Assembly (NCBI RefSeq): GCF_004795015.1
Contig: NZ_SSBI01000028.1
Location: 38,754 to 102,753, forward strand
Length of the DNA stretch: 64,000 nt
Origin: Streptomyces sp. A1277
GTDB taxonomy: Bacteria > Actinomycetota > Actinomycetes > Streptomycetales > Streptomycetaceae
Reading direction: 5' to 3'
Every line of letters starts with the position of its first letter. Position 1 is the first letter of the stretch. A model generated the notes under the pieces. It searched no databases, was not told the origin of the DNA, and saw only the letters and a program-made list of their open reading frames with translations. The position numbers and the translations under genes are program-made. Positions 16,355-24,720 of this stretch are shown piece after piece.

Positions 16355-17203
16355 TCAGAGGCGGCAGGCGTGGATGGCCGTGGTGAGGATGGCGCGGGCG
16401 CCGAGGTCGTACAGGTCGTCCATGATCCGCTGCGCCTCCTTGGCGGCGACCATGGAGCGGACGGCGACCCAGCCCTCGTGGTGCAGCGGGGAGATGGTCG
16501 GCGACTCCAGGCCCGGGGTGAGGGCGACGGCGCGCTCCAGGTGCTCGACGCGGCAGTCGTAGTCCATCATCACGTAGCTGCGGGCGACCAGGACGCCCTG
16601 GAGGCGGCGCAGGAACTGCTGGACCTTGGGCTCGTCGGCCGGGGCGCCGGTGCGCCGGATGACGACCGCCTCGGACGTCATGATGGGCTCGCCGATGACT
16701 TCGAGGCCGGCGTTGCGCAGGCTGGTGCCGGTCTCGACCACGTCGGCGATGACCTGGGCGACGCCGAGTTCGATGGCGGTCTCGACGGCGCCGTCGAGGT
16801 GGACGACGGAGGCGTTGACGCCGGAATCGGCGAGGTGCTTCGCGACGACGCCCTCGTAGGAGGTGGCGATCGTCATGCCGTCGAAGTCCTGCGGGCCCGC
16901 GACGGTGCCGGGCTTGGCGGCGTAGCGGAAGGTGGAGCGGGCGAAGCCGAGCTGGAGGATCTCCTCGGCCTCGGCGCCGGAGTCAAGCAGCAGGTCGCGG
17001 CCGGTGATGCCGATGTCCAGGCGGCCCGAGCTGACGTAGATCGCGATGTCGCGGGGGCGCAGGTAGAAGAACTCGACCTGGTTGGCCGGGTCCACGAGGA
17101 CGAGTTCCTTGGACTCCTTGCGCTGCTGGTAGCCCGCCTCATGGAGCATCGCCATCGCAGGCCCGGAGATAGCACCCTTGTTGGGGACGGCGATGCGCAG
17201 CAT
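16355..17203 (-). CDS. hisG: ATP phosphoribosyltransferase (long form)
   Basis: A 282-residue enzyme for the first step of histidine synthesis, joining ATP and PRPP to phosphoribosyl-ATP. The start LRIAVPNKGAISGPAMAMLH, the DIGITGRDLLLDSG segment and the PRPP-binding region around DVVETGTSLRNAGLEV are typical. The length and the extra C-terminal domain of about 70 residues (LEHLERAVALTPGLESPTIS) mark the long form, which carries an ACT-like regulatory domain for histidine feedback inhibition. It lies 63 bases after hisE in the same direction, so the first two histidine steps are read from the riboflavin operon. Confidence 0.95.
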   Translation of the reverse strand: MLRIAVPNKGAISGPAMAMLHEAGYQQRKESKELVLVDPANQVEFFYLRPRDIAIYVSSGRLDIGITGRDLLLDSGAEAEEILQLGFARSTFRYAAKPGTVAGPQDFDGMTIATSYEGVVAKHLADSGVNASVVHLDGAVETAIELGVAQVIADVVETGTSLRNAGLEVIGEPIMTSEAVVIRRTGAPADEPKVQQFLRRLQGVLVARSYVMMDYDCRVEHLERAVALTPGLESPTISPLHHEGWVAVRSMVAAKEAQRIMDDLYDLGARAILTTAIHACRL

Positions 17204-17266
17204 GAGGTCGAGTTTCCTTTGCGAAAGGGGTGGCGGGATACGTGCGGGAGGTGCGGGGAGCCGTGC

Positions 17267-17539
17267 TCAGAGGTGGGCGTAGACGTCGTCGAGGGAGATC
17301 CCGCGCGCGACCATCATCACCTGGACGTGGTAGAGCAGCTGCGAGATCTCCTCGGCGGCGGCGTCCTTGCTCTCGTGCTCGGCGGCCATCCAGACTTCGG
17401 CGGCCTCCTCGACGACCTTCTTGCCGATGGCATGGACCCCCTTGTCCACCAGTTCGGCGGTGCGGGAGGTGGAGGGGTCGCCGTTGGCGGCCTTGAGCTT
17501 CAGCTCGGCGAAGAGCTCTTCGAAGGTTTTGTTCGCCAT
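17267..17539 (-). CDS. hisE: Phosphoribosyl-ATP pyrophosphatase
   Basis: A 90-residue all-alpha enzyme, the usual length, removing pyrophosphate from phosphoribosyl-ATP (second histidine step). The MazG-like helices contain KKVVEEAAEVWMAAEHESKD, with the Glu/Asp residues that bind Mg2+, and EEISQLLYHVQVMMVARG. It lies 34 bases downstream of ribH and upstream of hisG, with the same direction and spacing as the rest of the operon. No separate promoter or hairpin is seen between ribH and hisE. Confidence 0.95.
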   Translation of the reverse strand: MANKTFEELFAELKLKAANGDPSTSRTAELVDKGVHAIGKKVVEEAAEVWMAAEHESKDAAAEEISQLLYHVQVMMVARGISLDDVYAHL

Positions 17540-17573
17540 GATGTGCTCAGAATACGGGGTGCCGCGCCCGCAC

Positions 17574-18059
17574 TCAGCGCCAGGGTTCGCTGACCGAGCG
17601 CAGTGTGGCGGCGGTGGCGACGGCGGCGGTGACCGCTTCGTGCCCCTTGTCCTCGTTGGACCCCTCCAGGCCGGCCCGGTCGAGTGCCTGCTCCTCGGTG
17701 TCGCAGGTGAGGACGCCGAAGCCGACCGGGACGCCGGTGTCGACGGCGACCTGGGTGAGGCCGTTGGTGACGCCGTGGGACACGTATTCGAAGTGCGGGG
17801 TGCCGCCGCGGATGATCACGCCGAGGGCGACGACCGCGTCGTATCCGCGCCCGGCCAGCACCTTGGCGACGACGGGGAGCTCGAAGCTGCCGGGGACCCG
17901 CAGCAGGGTCGGCTCGTCGATGCCCAGCTCGTGCAGCGCGCGCAGGGCGCCGTTGACGAGTCCGTCCATGACCTCCTCGTGCCACTGCGCGGCGACGACC
18001 GCCACACGGAGGTCACCGCAGTTGCGTACGGACAGTTCGGGTGCGCCCTTGCCGCTCAT
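17574..18059 (-). CDS. ribH: 6,7-dimethyl-8-ribityllumazine synthase
   Basis: A 161-residue enzyme of normal length. It condenses 5-amino-6-ribitylaminouracil with 3,4-dihydroxy-2-butanone 4-phosphate to the lumazine, the penultimate riboflavin step, usually in icosahedral 60-mers. Visible signatures are the early VAAQWHEEVMDGLV, the substrate loop PGSFELPVVAKVLA, GVIIRGGTPHFEYV with the catalytic His, and the phosphate-binding GFGVLTCDTEEQAL. It follows ribBA by 43 bases and completes the riboflavin set in this operon. Confidence 0.96.
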   Translation of the reverse strand: MSGKGAPELSVRNCGDLRVAVVAAQWHEEVMDGLVNGALRALHELGIDEPTLLRVPGSFELPVVAKVLAGRGYDAVVALGVIIRGGTPHFEYVSHGVTNGLTQVAVDTGVPVGFGVLTCDTEEQALDRAGLEGSNEDKGHEAVTAAVATAATLRSVSEPWR

Positions 18060-18102
18060 GTCTCTCCTGCTGCTTCTGTGTACGGGTGACTGCTGGTTGG
18101 TG

Positions 18103-19401
18103 CTACTGGTTGCCGCAGGTCGACGCGGTGGCGGCGTCGAGCCAGGGCAGGTCGTGTCCCATGCGGTCGCGCTTGGTGCGCAGGTACCGCAGGTTGTGCT
18201 CGCCGGCCTGGACGGGCATCGGCTCGCGGCCGGTGACGACCAGGCCGTGCCGCACGATCGCGGCGGTCTTCTCCGGGTTGTTCGTCATCAGGCGCAGGCT
18301 CCGCACGCCGAGGTCCTTGAGGATCTGGGCGCCCGCGGCGTAGTCCCTGGCGTCGGCGGGCAGGCCGAGCTCCAGGTTGGCGTCGAGCGTGTCGGCGCCG
18401 CGCTCCTGGAGTTCGTACGCGCGCAGCTTGGACAGCAGGCCGATGCCCCGGCCCTCGTGGCCGCGCAGGTAGACGACGACGCCGCGGCCCTCGTCCGTGA
18501 TGCGGCCCATCGAGGCGTGCAGCTGGGGGCCGCAGTCGCAGCGTTCGGACTGGAAGATGTCGCCGGTCAGGCACTCGGAGTGGACCCGGACCAGGACGTC
18601 GTCGCCGTCCCCGATGTCGCCGTGGACCAGCGCGACGTGCTCGACGCCGTCCGCGGTGGAGCGGTAGCCGTACGCGGTGAACGCGCCGAAGCGGGTCGGC
18701 AGCCGGACCTCGGCCTCGCGGCGGACGGTCGGTTCGCTGGTGCGCCGGTAGGCGATCAGGTCCTCGATGGAGATGATCGTCAGACCGTGCTTGCGGGCGA
18801 AGGGGACCAGCTGGGGCAGGCGCAGCATGACGCCGTCCTCGCCCGCGATCTCCACGATCGCCCCGGCGGGCCGCAGCCCGGCGAGCCGGGCGAGGTCGAC
18901 GGCGGCCTCGGTGTGGCCGTTGCGGGCGAGCACCCCGCCGGAGCGGGCGCGCAGCGGGAAGACGTGGCCGGGGCGCACGAAGTCGCCGGGGGCCGCGGTG
19001 CCGCCGGCGAGCAGGCGCAGGGTGGTGGCGCGGTCGGCGGCGGAGATGCCGGTGGACACGCCGTGGGCGGCACCGGCGTCGACGGAGACGGTGAAGGCGG
19101 TCTTCATCGACTCGGTGTTGTGGTCGACCATCTGCGGCAGTTCGAGCCGCTCCAGCTCGTCGCTCTCCATGGGCGCGCAGACGAGTCCGCGGCACTCGCT
19201 CATCATGAAGGCGATGATCTCGGGGGTGGCCTTCTCGGCGGCGACGACGAGGTCGCCCTCGTTCTCCCGGTCCTCGTCGTCGACGACCACGACGGGCCGG
19301 CCGGCGGCGATGTCGCGGATGGCCTGCTCGACGGGGTCGAGGGCGAGGTCGTCGGCGGGGGCCTCGTGTTCGCGGTGCAGCCAGGTGGGCTGGGCGGTCA
19401 T
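18103..19401 (-). CDS. ribBA: Bifunctional DHBP synthase / GTP cyclohydrolase II
   Basis: A 432-residue two-domain enzyme supplying both riboflavin precursors. The N-terminal DHBP synthase (about 1-215) has VDDEDRENEGDLVVAA and the RNGHTEAAVDL motif, acting on ribulose 5-phosphate. The C-terminal GTP cyclohydrolase II (about 216-420) has the zinc cysteines of VHSECLTGDIFQSERCDCGP and the RGHEGRGIGL loop. The start ATG at 19401 overlaps the ribM stop (ATGA), so translation is coupled. The long frame upstream of 19401 is not part of the gene. Expression is expected to fall when FMN binds the riboswitch before ribD. Confidence 0.96.
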   Translation of the reverse strand: MTAQPTWLHREHEAPADDLALDPVEQAIRDIAAGRPVVVVDDEDRENEGDLVVAAEKATPEIIAFMMSECRGLVCAPMESDELERLELPQMVDHNTESMKTAFTVSVDAGAAHGVSTGISAADRATTLRLLAGGTAAPGDFVRPGHVFPLRARSGGVLARNGHTEAAVDLARLAGLRPAGAIVEIAGEDGVMLRLPQLVPFARKHGLTIISIEDLIAYRRTSEPTVRREAEVRLPTRFGAFTAYGYRSTADGVEHVALVHGDIGDGDDVLVRVHSECLTGDIFQSERCDCGPQLHASMGRITDEGRGVVVYLRGHEGRGIGLLSKLRAYELQERGADTLDANLELGLPADARDYAAGAQILKDLGVRSLRLMTNNPEKTAAIVRHGLVVTGREPMPVQAGEHNLRYLRTKRDRMGHDLPWLDAATASTCGNQ

Positions 19402-20042
19402 GCCGTGGCTCCTTCCAGAGCGGGTGTCCGCGTACGCAGCCACCAGTCGCGCATGCCCCACAGGACGAGGGCCCCGTAGACGACGTAGATGAGACCGGAG
19501 AAGGCGAGTCCGCTGTGGAAGTTCAGCGGGACGCCGACCAGGTCGACCAGGAGCCAGGCGAACCAGAACTCGACCATCCCTCGGGCCTGGGCGAGCATCG
19601 CGACCAGGGTGCCGGCGAAGATGTACGCGTCCGCCCACGGGCTCCAGGAGAGCGAGGGGAAGGCGGTGAACAGGCCGCCGACCGCGAGGGTGCCGAGGGC
19701 GGCGCCGCCGGCCAGGTAGCCGCGTTCGCGCCAGGTGGCGAAGCGTACGGCGATGGAGCCGTCCTGGGCCTGCTGCCGGCCCCGGGTCCACTGCTGCCAG
19801 CCCCAGACGGCGACGGCGATGACGATGAGCTGCTTGCCCACACTGCCCGCCTGGTGGACGGAGACGTTGGCGGCGACGAGCACGGCGCCGGACAGGAGCT
19901 GGGCGGGCCAGGTCCAGATGGAGCGCAGCCAGCCCAGCGTCAGGGCGATGAGACCGATGGTGTTGCCGATCATGTCGGACCAGATGATGTGCTGCCCGAA
20001 GACGGTGAATGCCTCGGAGTTCAGCCAGTGCAGGGCGCTCAT
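19398..20042 (-). CDS. ribM: RibM (PnuX) riboflavin transporter
   Basis: A 214-residue membrane protein of the PnuC-like family, placed between ribE and ribBA. About six to seven hydrophobic helices are visible, for instance IGNTIGLIALTLGWL, LLSGAVLVAANVSV, LIVIAVAVWGWQQW and LIYVVYGALVLWGM. The WGWQQWTRG segment matches the PnuC family pattern. Such proteins in Corynebacterium and Streptomyces import riboflavin (or roseoflavin) by facilitated diffusion. Its first codon overlaps the ribE stop and its stop overlaps the ribBA start, so all three are translationally coupled. Nicotinamide riboside is a less likely substrate, given the operon. Confidence 0.88.
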   Translation of the reverse strand: MSALHWLNSEAFTVFGQHIIWSDMIGNTIGLIALTLGWLRSIWTWPAQLLSGAVLVAANVSVHQAGSVGKQLIVIAVAVWGWQQWTRGRQQAQDGSIAVRFATWRERGYLAGGAALGTLAVGGLFTAFPSLSWSPWADAYIFAGTLVAMLAQARGMVEFWFAWLLVDLVGVPLNFHSGLAFSGLIYVVYGALVLWGMRDWWLRTRTPALEGATA

Positions 20043-20656
20043 GCGGCCGGTTCCCCCTTCTGCGGCGCGACGTCGCCGAGCAGCCGCTCGACGTACTTGG
20101 CGATGACGTCCACTTCGAGGTTGACCGGGTCGCCGGGCTCCTTGATGCCGAGCGTGGTCAGCGCGAGGGTGGTGGGGATGAGGCTGATGGTGAAGTAGTC
20201 CGGTCCGGCGTCCACGACGGTCAGGCTGACGCCGTCGACGGTGATCGAGCCCTTCTCCACCACGTAGCGGGTCAGGTCGGCCGGCAGGGAGACCTTCACG
20301 ATCTCCCAGTTCTCGGAGACCCGGCGCTCCAGGATGCGGCCGGTGCCGTCGACGTGGCCCTGGACGATGTGCCCGCCGAGCCGTCCGCCGAGCGCCATGG
20401 GGCGTTCCAGGTTGACGCGGGAGCCGGTCGTCAGGGCGCCGAGGCTGGAGCGGTTCAGCGTCTCGGCCATCACGTCGGCCGTGAACTCGTGCTCACCGAG
20501 GTCCACGACGGTCAGGCAGACACCGTTCACGGCGATCGAGTCACCGTGTTTGGCGCCCTCGGTGACGACGGGGCCGCGCAGACGGAAGCGGGAGGCGTCC
20601 TCCAGCTTCTCGACGGCGGTGACCTCACCCAGTTCTTCGACAATTCCGGTGAACAC
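20039..20656 (-). CDS. ribE: Riboflavin synthase alpha chain
   Basis: A 205-residue enzyme that dismutates two lumazine molecules to riboflavin. The start MFTGIVEELGEVTAV and the internal duplication of two similar beta-barrel halves (about 1-95 and 96-190; each with a VNGVCLTVVDLG or VDGVSLTVVDAG segment) are diagnostic. The start is a GTG at 20656 placed directly after the ribD stop codon (TGAGTG). Its stop overlaps the ribM start. The product acts in the cytoplasm as a trimer with the RibH shell in many bacteria. Confidence 0.96.
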   Translation of the reverse strand: MFTGIVEELGEVTAVEKLEDASRFRLRGPVVTEGAKHGDSIAVNGVCLTVVDLGEHEFTADVMAETLNRSSLGALTTGSRVNLERPMALGGRLGGHIVQGHVDGTGRILERRVSENWEIVKVSLPADLTRYVVEKGSITVDGVSLTVVDAGPDYFTISLIPTTLALTTLGIKEPGDPVNLEVDVIAKYVERLLGDVAPQKGEPAA

Positions 20657-21757
20657 TCAGTTTTCCTTCCGGGCGGGGCCGGGAACGGCGGTGACGCGCA
20701 GATCGGGGCCGATGCGGACGGTCTCGGTCACATCGAGGCGCAACGCCTCGGTGAGGGTGGAGATTCCGGCGTCGGCGAGGGCCGCGGGGCCTGCGCCGAG
20801 GAGGACGGGGGCGAGGTAGCCGACGACCTTGTCGACCAGTCCCGCGGCGACGAAGGCCCCGGCCAGGACCGGACCGCCTTCGAGGAGTACGGAGCGCACG
20901 CCGCGCTCGTGGAGGGCGGCGAGCAGGGCGGGCAGGTCGAGGCCGGGTCCGCCGGCCGCGCGGGGCAGGCGCAGGACGGCCTCGTCGGGCAGGTGGCGGC
21001 TGTCGGCGTCGTCGGCGACCGCGATCAGGGTGGGCGCGCCGGCGTCGAGGACCCGGGCGCCGGGGCGTACGGCGGTGGCCCGGGTGTCGAGGACGACCCG
21101 CAGGGGCTGGACGGCGCCGTCGATGCCGCGTACCGCGAGCTGGGGGTCGTCGGCGCGGGCGGTGCCGGAGCCGACGAGGACCGCGTCGGCCTCGGCGCGC
21201 AGCCGGTGGACGTCGGCGCGGGACTCGGCGGAGCTGATCCAGCGGCTGGTGGCGTCGGCGGCGGCGACCCGGCCGTCCAGGCTCGCCGCGTACTTCCAGG
21301 TGACGTGCGGGCGGCCCAGGCGCACTGAGGTCAGCCAGGCGGCGTTACCCGCTTCGGCCTCCGCGGCGAGGAGGCCCGCCTCGGCCCCGACCCCGGCGGC
21401 GCGCAGGGTGTCGGCACCGCCGGTGGCCTGCGGGTTCGGGTCGCCGACCGCGTAGACGACGCGGGCGATGCCGGCCTCGATGAGCGCCTGGGCGCAGGGG
21501 CCGGTGCGGCCGCTGTGGTTACAGGGTTCGAGGGTGACGTAGGCGGTGCCGCCGCGGGCCAGGTCGCCGGCCGCGCGCAGGGCGTGGATCTCGGCGTGCG
21601 GGCCGCCGGCGCGCTGGTGGAAGCCCTCCCCGACGGTCTGTCCGGCCGCGTCGAGGACGACGCATCCGACGACCGGGTTGGGGCTGGTGGAGCCGAGGCC
21701 GCGAGCGGCGAGCGCGATGGCTCGGCGCATGGCGGTGGTGTCGGCTGCGGTGTCCAC
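20657..21757 (-). CDS. ribD: Bifunctional riboflavin deaminase/reductase
   Basis: A 366-residue two-domain enzyme and first gene of the riboflavin operon. The N-terminal deaminase (about 1-145) has the zinc motif HAEIHALRAAG and PCNHSGRTGPCAQAL. The C-terminal reductase (about 146-366) has KYAASLDGRVAAAD and LLEGGPVLAGAFV, like dihydrofolate reductase. I chose the GTG at 21757 because AGGAGG lies eight bases before it; the frame extends upstream into the leader. The FMN riboswitch is 158 bases upstream, and the leader between has several small hairpins. Confidence 0.94.
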   Translation of the reverse strand: MDTAADTTAMRRAIALAARGLGSTSPNPVVGCVVLDAAGQTVGEGFHQRAGGPHAEIHALRAAGDLARGGTAYVTLEPCNHSGRTGPCAQALIEAGIARVVYAVGDPNPQATGGADTLRAAGVGAEAGLLAAEAEAGNAAWLTSVRLGRPHVTWKYAASLDGRVAAADATSRWISSAESRADVHRLRAEADAVLVGSGTARADDPQLAVRGIDGAVQPLRVVLDTRATAVRPGARVLDAGAPTLIAVADDADSRHLPDEAVLRLPRAAGGPGLDLPALLAALHERGVRSVLLEGGPVLAGAFVAAGLVDKVVGYLAPVLLGAGPAALADAGISTLTEALRLDVTETVRIGPDLRVTAVPGPARKEN

Positions 21758-21915
21758 CGGGTCCTCCTGCCTCTTCGGGCACGGACTCCGGGGCCTGTCG
21801 ATGACGACAGGAGAAGCGGAACGCACGGCGGGGACGCCGGATGCCGGAAAACACGGATGGCCCGGTTGCCCGAAAACCATCCGCCGACGGCGGCGTACCC
21901 GCGAAACGGCCCGCC

Positions 21916-22042
21916 GCGCACTGCCTCCCATCCGGACTTTAACCGTCGGTCCAGGAATCCCACCTGGTCAACCGGCCGCTGGATGCGGACGGGTCGCGGA
22001 CTATAACCGCCGGTTCGGAATTGCACCGACCCCGGAGTGCGC
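21916..22042 (-). promoter_or_regulatory. FMN riboswitch (RFN element)
   Basis: Read on the minus strand, the conserved RFN blocks appear in order: GGGGTCGGTGCAATTCC, ACCGGCGGTTATAGTCCGCG, then GATTCCTGGACCGACGGTTA and AAGTCCGGATGGGAGGCAG. The closing stem P1 is formed by GCGCACT (22042-22036) with AGTGCGC (21922-21916). It controls the ribD operon. The downstream leader has no clear U-run terminator, so control may be at translation or through Rho, which is an inference. Confidence 0.95.
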
Positions 22043-22169
22043 TGCTGCTGGTACACGATCAGTGTGCCACGACCGGGCATGACCCATACGGGCGAACGCT
22101 GTGGAGTGGCTCACAGACAGCGCGTGACAGGGGCTCTTTTCGGACACCCGCGCAGGAATGGACCATGAA

Positions 22170-22211
22170 TGGTCCAGACCTATTGACGCACTGGTCTAGT
22201 CCTCTTAATCT
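22170..22211 (+). promoter_or_regulatory. Second chitinase promoter with the same twin 12-bp repeats
   Basis: TGGTCCAGACCT (22170-22181) and TGGTCTAGTCCT (22192-22203) start exactly 22 bases apart, as at 3944/3966. TTGACG (22183-22188) between them is the -35, and TAATCT (22206-22211) after a 17-base spacer is the -10. The second copy with flanks (22190-22205) matches the DasR box in 14 of 16 positions. The remainder of 22043-22319 carries no other gene. Confidence 0.8.
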
Positions 22212-22319
22212 CTGCGTCACCTCCGAGGACCGGTTCCCGGGTGTGCGCACGCCCGGGGCCCAACACGACCCGCCCCCTTGTCAGTTGTGTTCTGCCGACC
22301 TCCCCAGGAGGAATCGAAC

Positions 22320-24665
22320 GTGCTGTCCCCCACCCGCGCGAGAGCCACGCTCCTCGCCGCCGGCGCCAGTGTCGCCGCGCTGCTGATCGGCTCGCTCTCC
22401 GCGACCCCCTCACAAGCCGCCGACCAGGAGTCCTGTCGCCCCGACGGGCTCTACGAGACGCCGGGCGTCTCCGTCCCCTACTGCTCCGTGTACGACTCCG
22501 AGGGCCGCGAGAAGATGGGCGCCGACCATCCGCGGCGCGTCATCGGCTACTTCACGAACTGGCGGACCGGCAAGGACGGCAAACCCGCCTACCTCGCCTC
22601 CGACATCCCCTGGGACAAGGTCACCCACCTCAACTACGCCTTCGCCCACGTCGACGGCAGCAACAAGATCTCGGTCGGGACCGACGGACCGGACAACGCC
22701 TCGACCGGTATGACATGGCCGGGAGTCGCCGGTGCCGAGATGGACCCCGCTCTCCCCTACAAGGGTCATTTCAACCTGCTCACCAAGTTCAAGAAGCAGT
22801 ACCCGAACGTGAAGACGATGGTCTCCGTCGGCGGCTGGGCCGAGACCGGCGGCTACTTCGACGACAGCGGCAAGCGGGTCGACTCCGGCGGCTTCTACTC
22901 GATGGCCACCAACGCCGACGGCTCGGTCAACCAGGCCGGGATCAACACCTTCGCGGACTCGACGGTCGCCTTCATCAAGAAGTACGGCTTCAACGGCGTC
23001 GACATCGACTACGAGTACCCGACGACCATGAAGGACGCCGGGAACCCGCTGGACTGGACGCTGTCCAACGCCCGCCGGGCCGGCCTGGTCAAGGGCTACG
23101 CCGCGCTGATGAAGACCCTGCGCGAGAAGCTCGACCGGGCCTCCGCCGCCGACGGCACCCACTACCTGCTCAGCGTCGCCGCCCCCTCGTCGGGCTACCT
23201 GCTGCGCGGCATGGAGACCTTCCAGGTCCAGAAGTACCTGGACTACGTCAACATCATGTCGTACGACCTGCACGGCGCCTGGAACGAGTACGTCGGCCCG
23301 AACGCCGCGCTCTTCGACGACGGCAAGGACGCGGAGCTCGTCCAGGCGAGCGTCTACTCGACCTCCCAGTACGGCGGGACCGGCTACCTCAACACCGACT
23401 GGGCCTACCACTACTTCCGTGGTTCGATGCCGTCCGGCCGGATCAACATCGGCCTGCCGTACTACACCCGCGGCTTCAAGAACGTGCAGGGCGGCACCAA
23501 CGGCCTCTGGGGCAAGGCGGCTTCCACCGACTGCCCGGCGGGCGCGGGCCTGACCAAGTGCGGTGACGGCGCCGTCGGCATCGACAACCTCTGGCACGAC
23601 GAGGACACCAACGGCAAGGAGGCGCCCGCCGGCTCCAACCCGATGTGGCACGCCAAGAACCTGGAGAAGGGCATCGTCGGCGACTACGTCACGGACTACG
23701 GGTTCCCCGCGGACACGAAGCTGACCGGTACCTACGTCCGCAACTACGACTCCACCCTGGTCGCGCCCTGGCTGTGGAACGCCGACAAGAAGGTCTTCCT
23801 CTCCACCGAGGACGAGCAGTCCGTGCAGGCCAAGGCGGACTACGTGGCCGACAAGGGCATCGGCGGCACGATGATCTGGGAGCTGGCCGGCGACTACGGC
23901 TGGAACGCCGCCAAGGGCCAGTACGGGCCCGGCTCGACGCTCACCTCCACGATGTACGACACCTTCAAGAAGGCCGCGCCGTACGGGGCCACGCGCTCCA
24001 CCATCGACCTGCCGACCCAGGCGCTGGACATCGACGTCTCCTTCGACCAGTTCCCGCTGGGCGACTCCAACTACCCGATCAGCCCCAAGCTGAAGATCAC
24101 CAACAACACGAAGACGGCGCTGCCGGGCGGCACGGAGTTCCAGTTCGACTACGCGACCTCGGCGCCCGCCAACGCCAAGGACCAGTCGGGCTTCGGCACC
24201 ACGATCGTGCGCAGCGACCACACCGCGGCGAACAACGTCGGCGGGCTGAAGGGCGACTACAACCGCGTCTCCCTGAAGCTGCCGTCCTGGCAGAGCCTGG
24301 AGCCCGGCGCGTCGGTCCAGGTCGACTTCGTCTACTACCTGCCCACCTCCACGCCCTCCAACTGGACCGTGACCTTCGGCGGCAAGTCCTACGCCCTCGC
24401 GGCGGACCTGGCCCGCGGCACGACGGTCGTCGAGCCGGGCACGGGCTCCACGCCGACGCCCGACCCGTCCGGCTCCACCGGCCCGACCCCCGGCCCGTCG
24501 GGCGGCGCCTGCACGGCGACGGCCTGGAGCGCGAGCGCGGAGTACGGCGCGGGTACGACGGTCAGCCACGGGTCGCACCAGTGGAAGGCGAAGTGGTGGA
24601 CGAAGGGCGAGACGCCCGGGTCCACGGGCGAATGGGGCGTCTGGCAGGACCTGGGCGCCTGCTGA
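22320..24665 (+). CDS. chiI: Secreted multidomain GH18 chitinase with C-terminal chitin-binding module
   Basis: A 781-residue secreted enzyme. The Sec signal peptide ends near residue 33 (TPSQA). The GH18 barrel (about 60-540) shows VSVGGWAE and FNGVDIDYEYP, with Glu232 as proton donor; the usual Asp before Gly is Asn and Trp before Glu is Tyr, as in some large family members. A chitinase-C type domain follows (about 560-700, FQFDYATSAPANAKDQSGFG). A Pro/Thr/Ser linker leads to a CBM5/12 module (731-781) with AKWWTKGE. The GTG at 22320 has AGGAGG eight bases before it. It likely binds and degrades crystalline chitin. The symbol rests on remembered position next to ribD in S. coelicolor. Confidence 0.93.
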   Translation: MLSPTRARATLLAAGASVAALLIGSLSATPSQAADQESCRPDGLYETPGVSVPYCSVYDSEGREKMGADHPRRVIGYFTNWRTGKDGKPAYLASDIPWDKVTHLNYAFAHVDGSNKISVGTDGPDNASTGMTWPGVAGAEMDPALPYKGHFNLLTKFKKQYPNVKTMVSVGGWAETGGYFDDSGKRVDSGGFYSMATNADGSVNQAGINTFADSTVAFIKKYGFNGVDIDYEYPTTMKDAGNPLDWTLSNARRAGLVKGYAALMKTLREKLDRASAADGTHYLLSVAAPSSGYLLRGMETFQVQKYLDYVNIMSYDLHGAWNEYVGPNAALFDDGKDAELVQASVYSTSQYGGTGYLNTDWAYHYFRGSMPSGRINIGLPYYTRGFKNVQGGTNGLWGKAASTDCPAGAGLTKCGDGAVGIDNLWHDEDTNGKEAPAGSNPMWHAKNLEKGIVGDYVTDYGFPADTKLTGTYVRNYDSTLVAPWLWNADKKVFLSTEDEQSVQAKADYVADKGIGGTMIWELAGDYGWNAAKGQYGPGSTLTSTMYDTFKKAAPYGATRSTIDLPTQALDIDVSFDQFPLGDSNYPISPKLKITNNTKTALPGGTEFQFDYATSAPANAKDQSGFGTTIVRSDHTAANNVGGLKGDYNRVSLKLPSWQSLEPGASVQVDFVYYLPTSTPSNWTVTFGGKSYALAADLARGTTVVEPGTGSTPTPDPSGSTGPTPGPSGGACTATAWSASAEYGAGTTVSHGSHQWKAKWWTKGETPGSTGEWGVWQDLGAC

Positions 24666-24675
24666 TCCCCTCTCC

Positions 24676-24704
24676 GGGGCGAGGTGTTTCGTGTACCTCG
24701 CCCC
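24676..24704. terminator. Hairpin terminator between chitinase and ROK genes
   Basis: GGGGCGAGGT (24676-24685) pairs with ACCTCGCCCC (24695-24704) around a 9-base loop. It lies between two convergent genes and can serve both. Confidence 0.75.
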
Positions 24705-24720
24705 TTCCCGGGGCGCGGGG

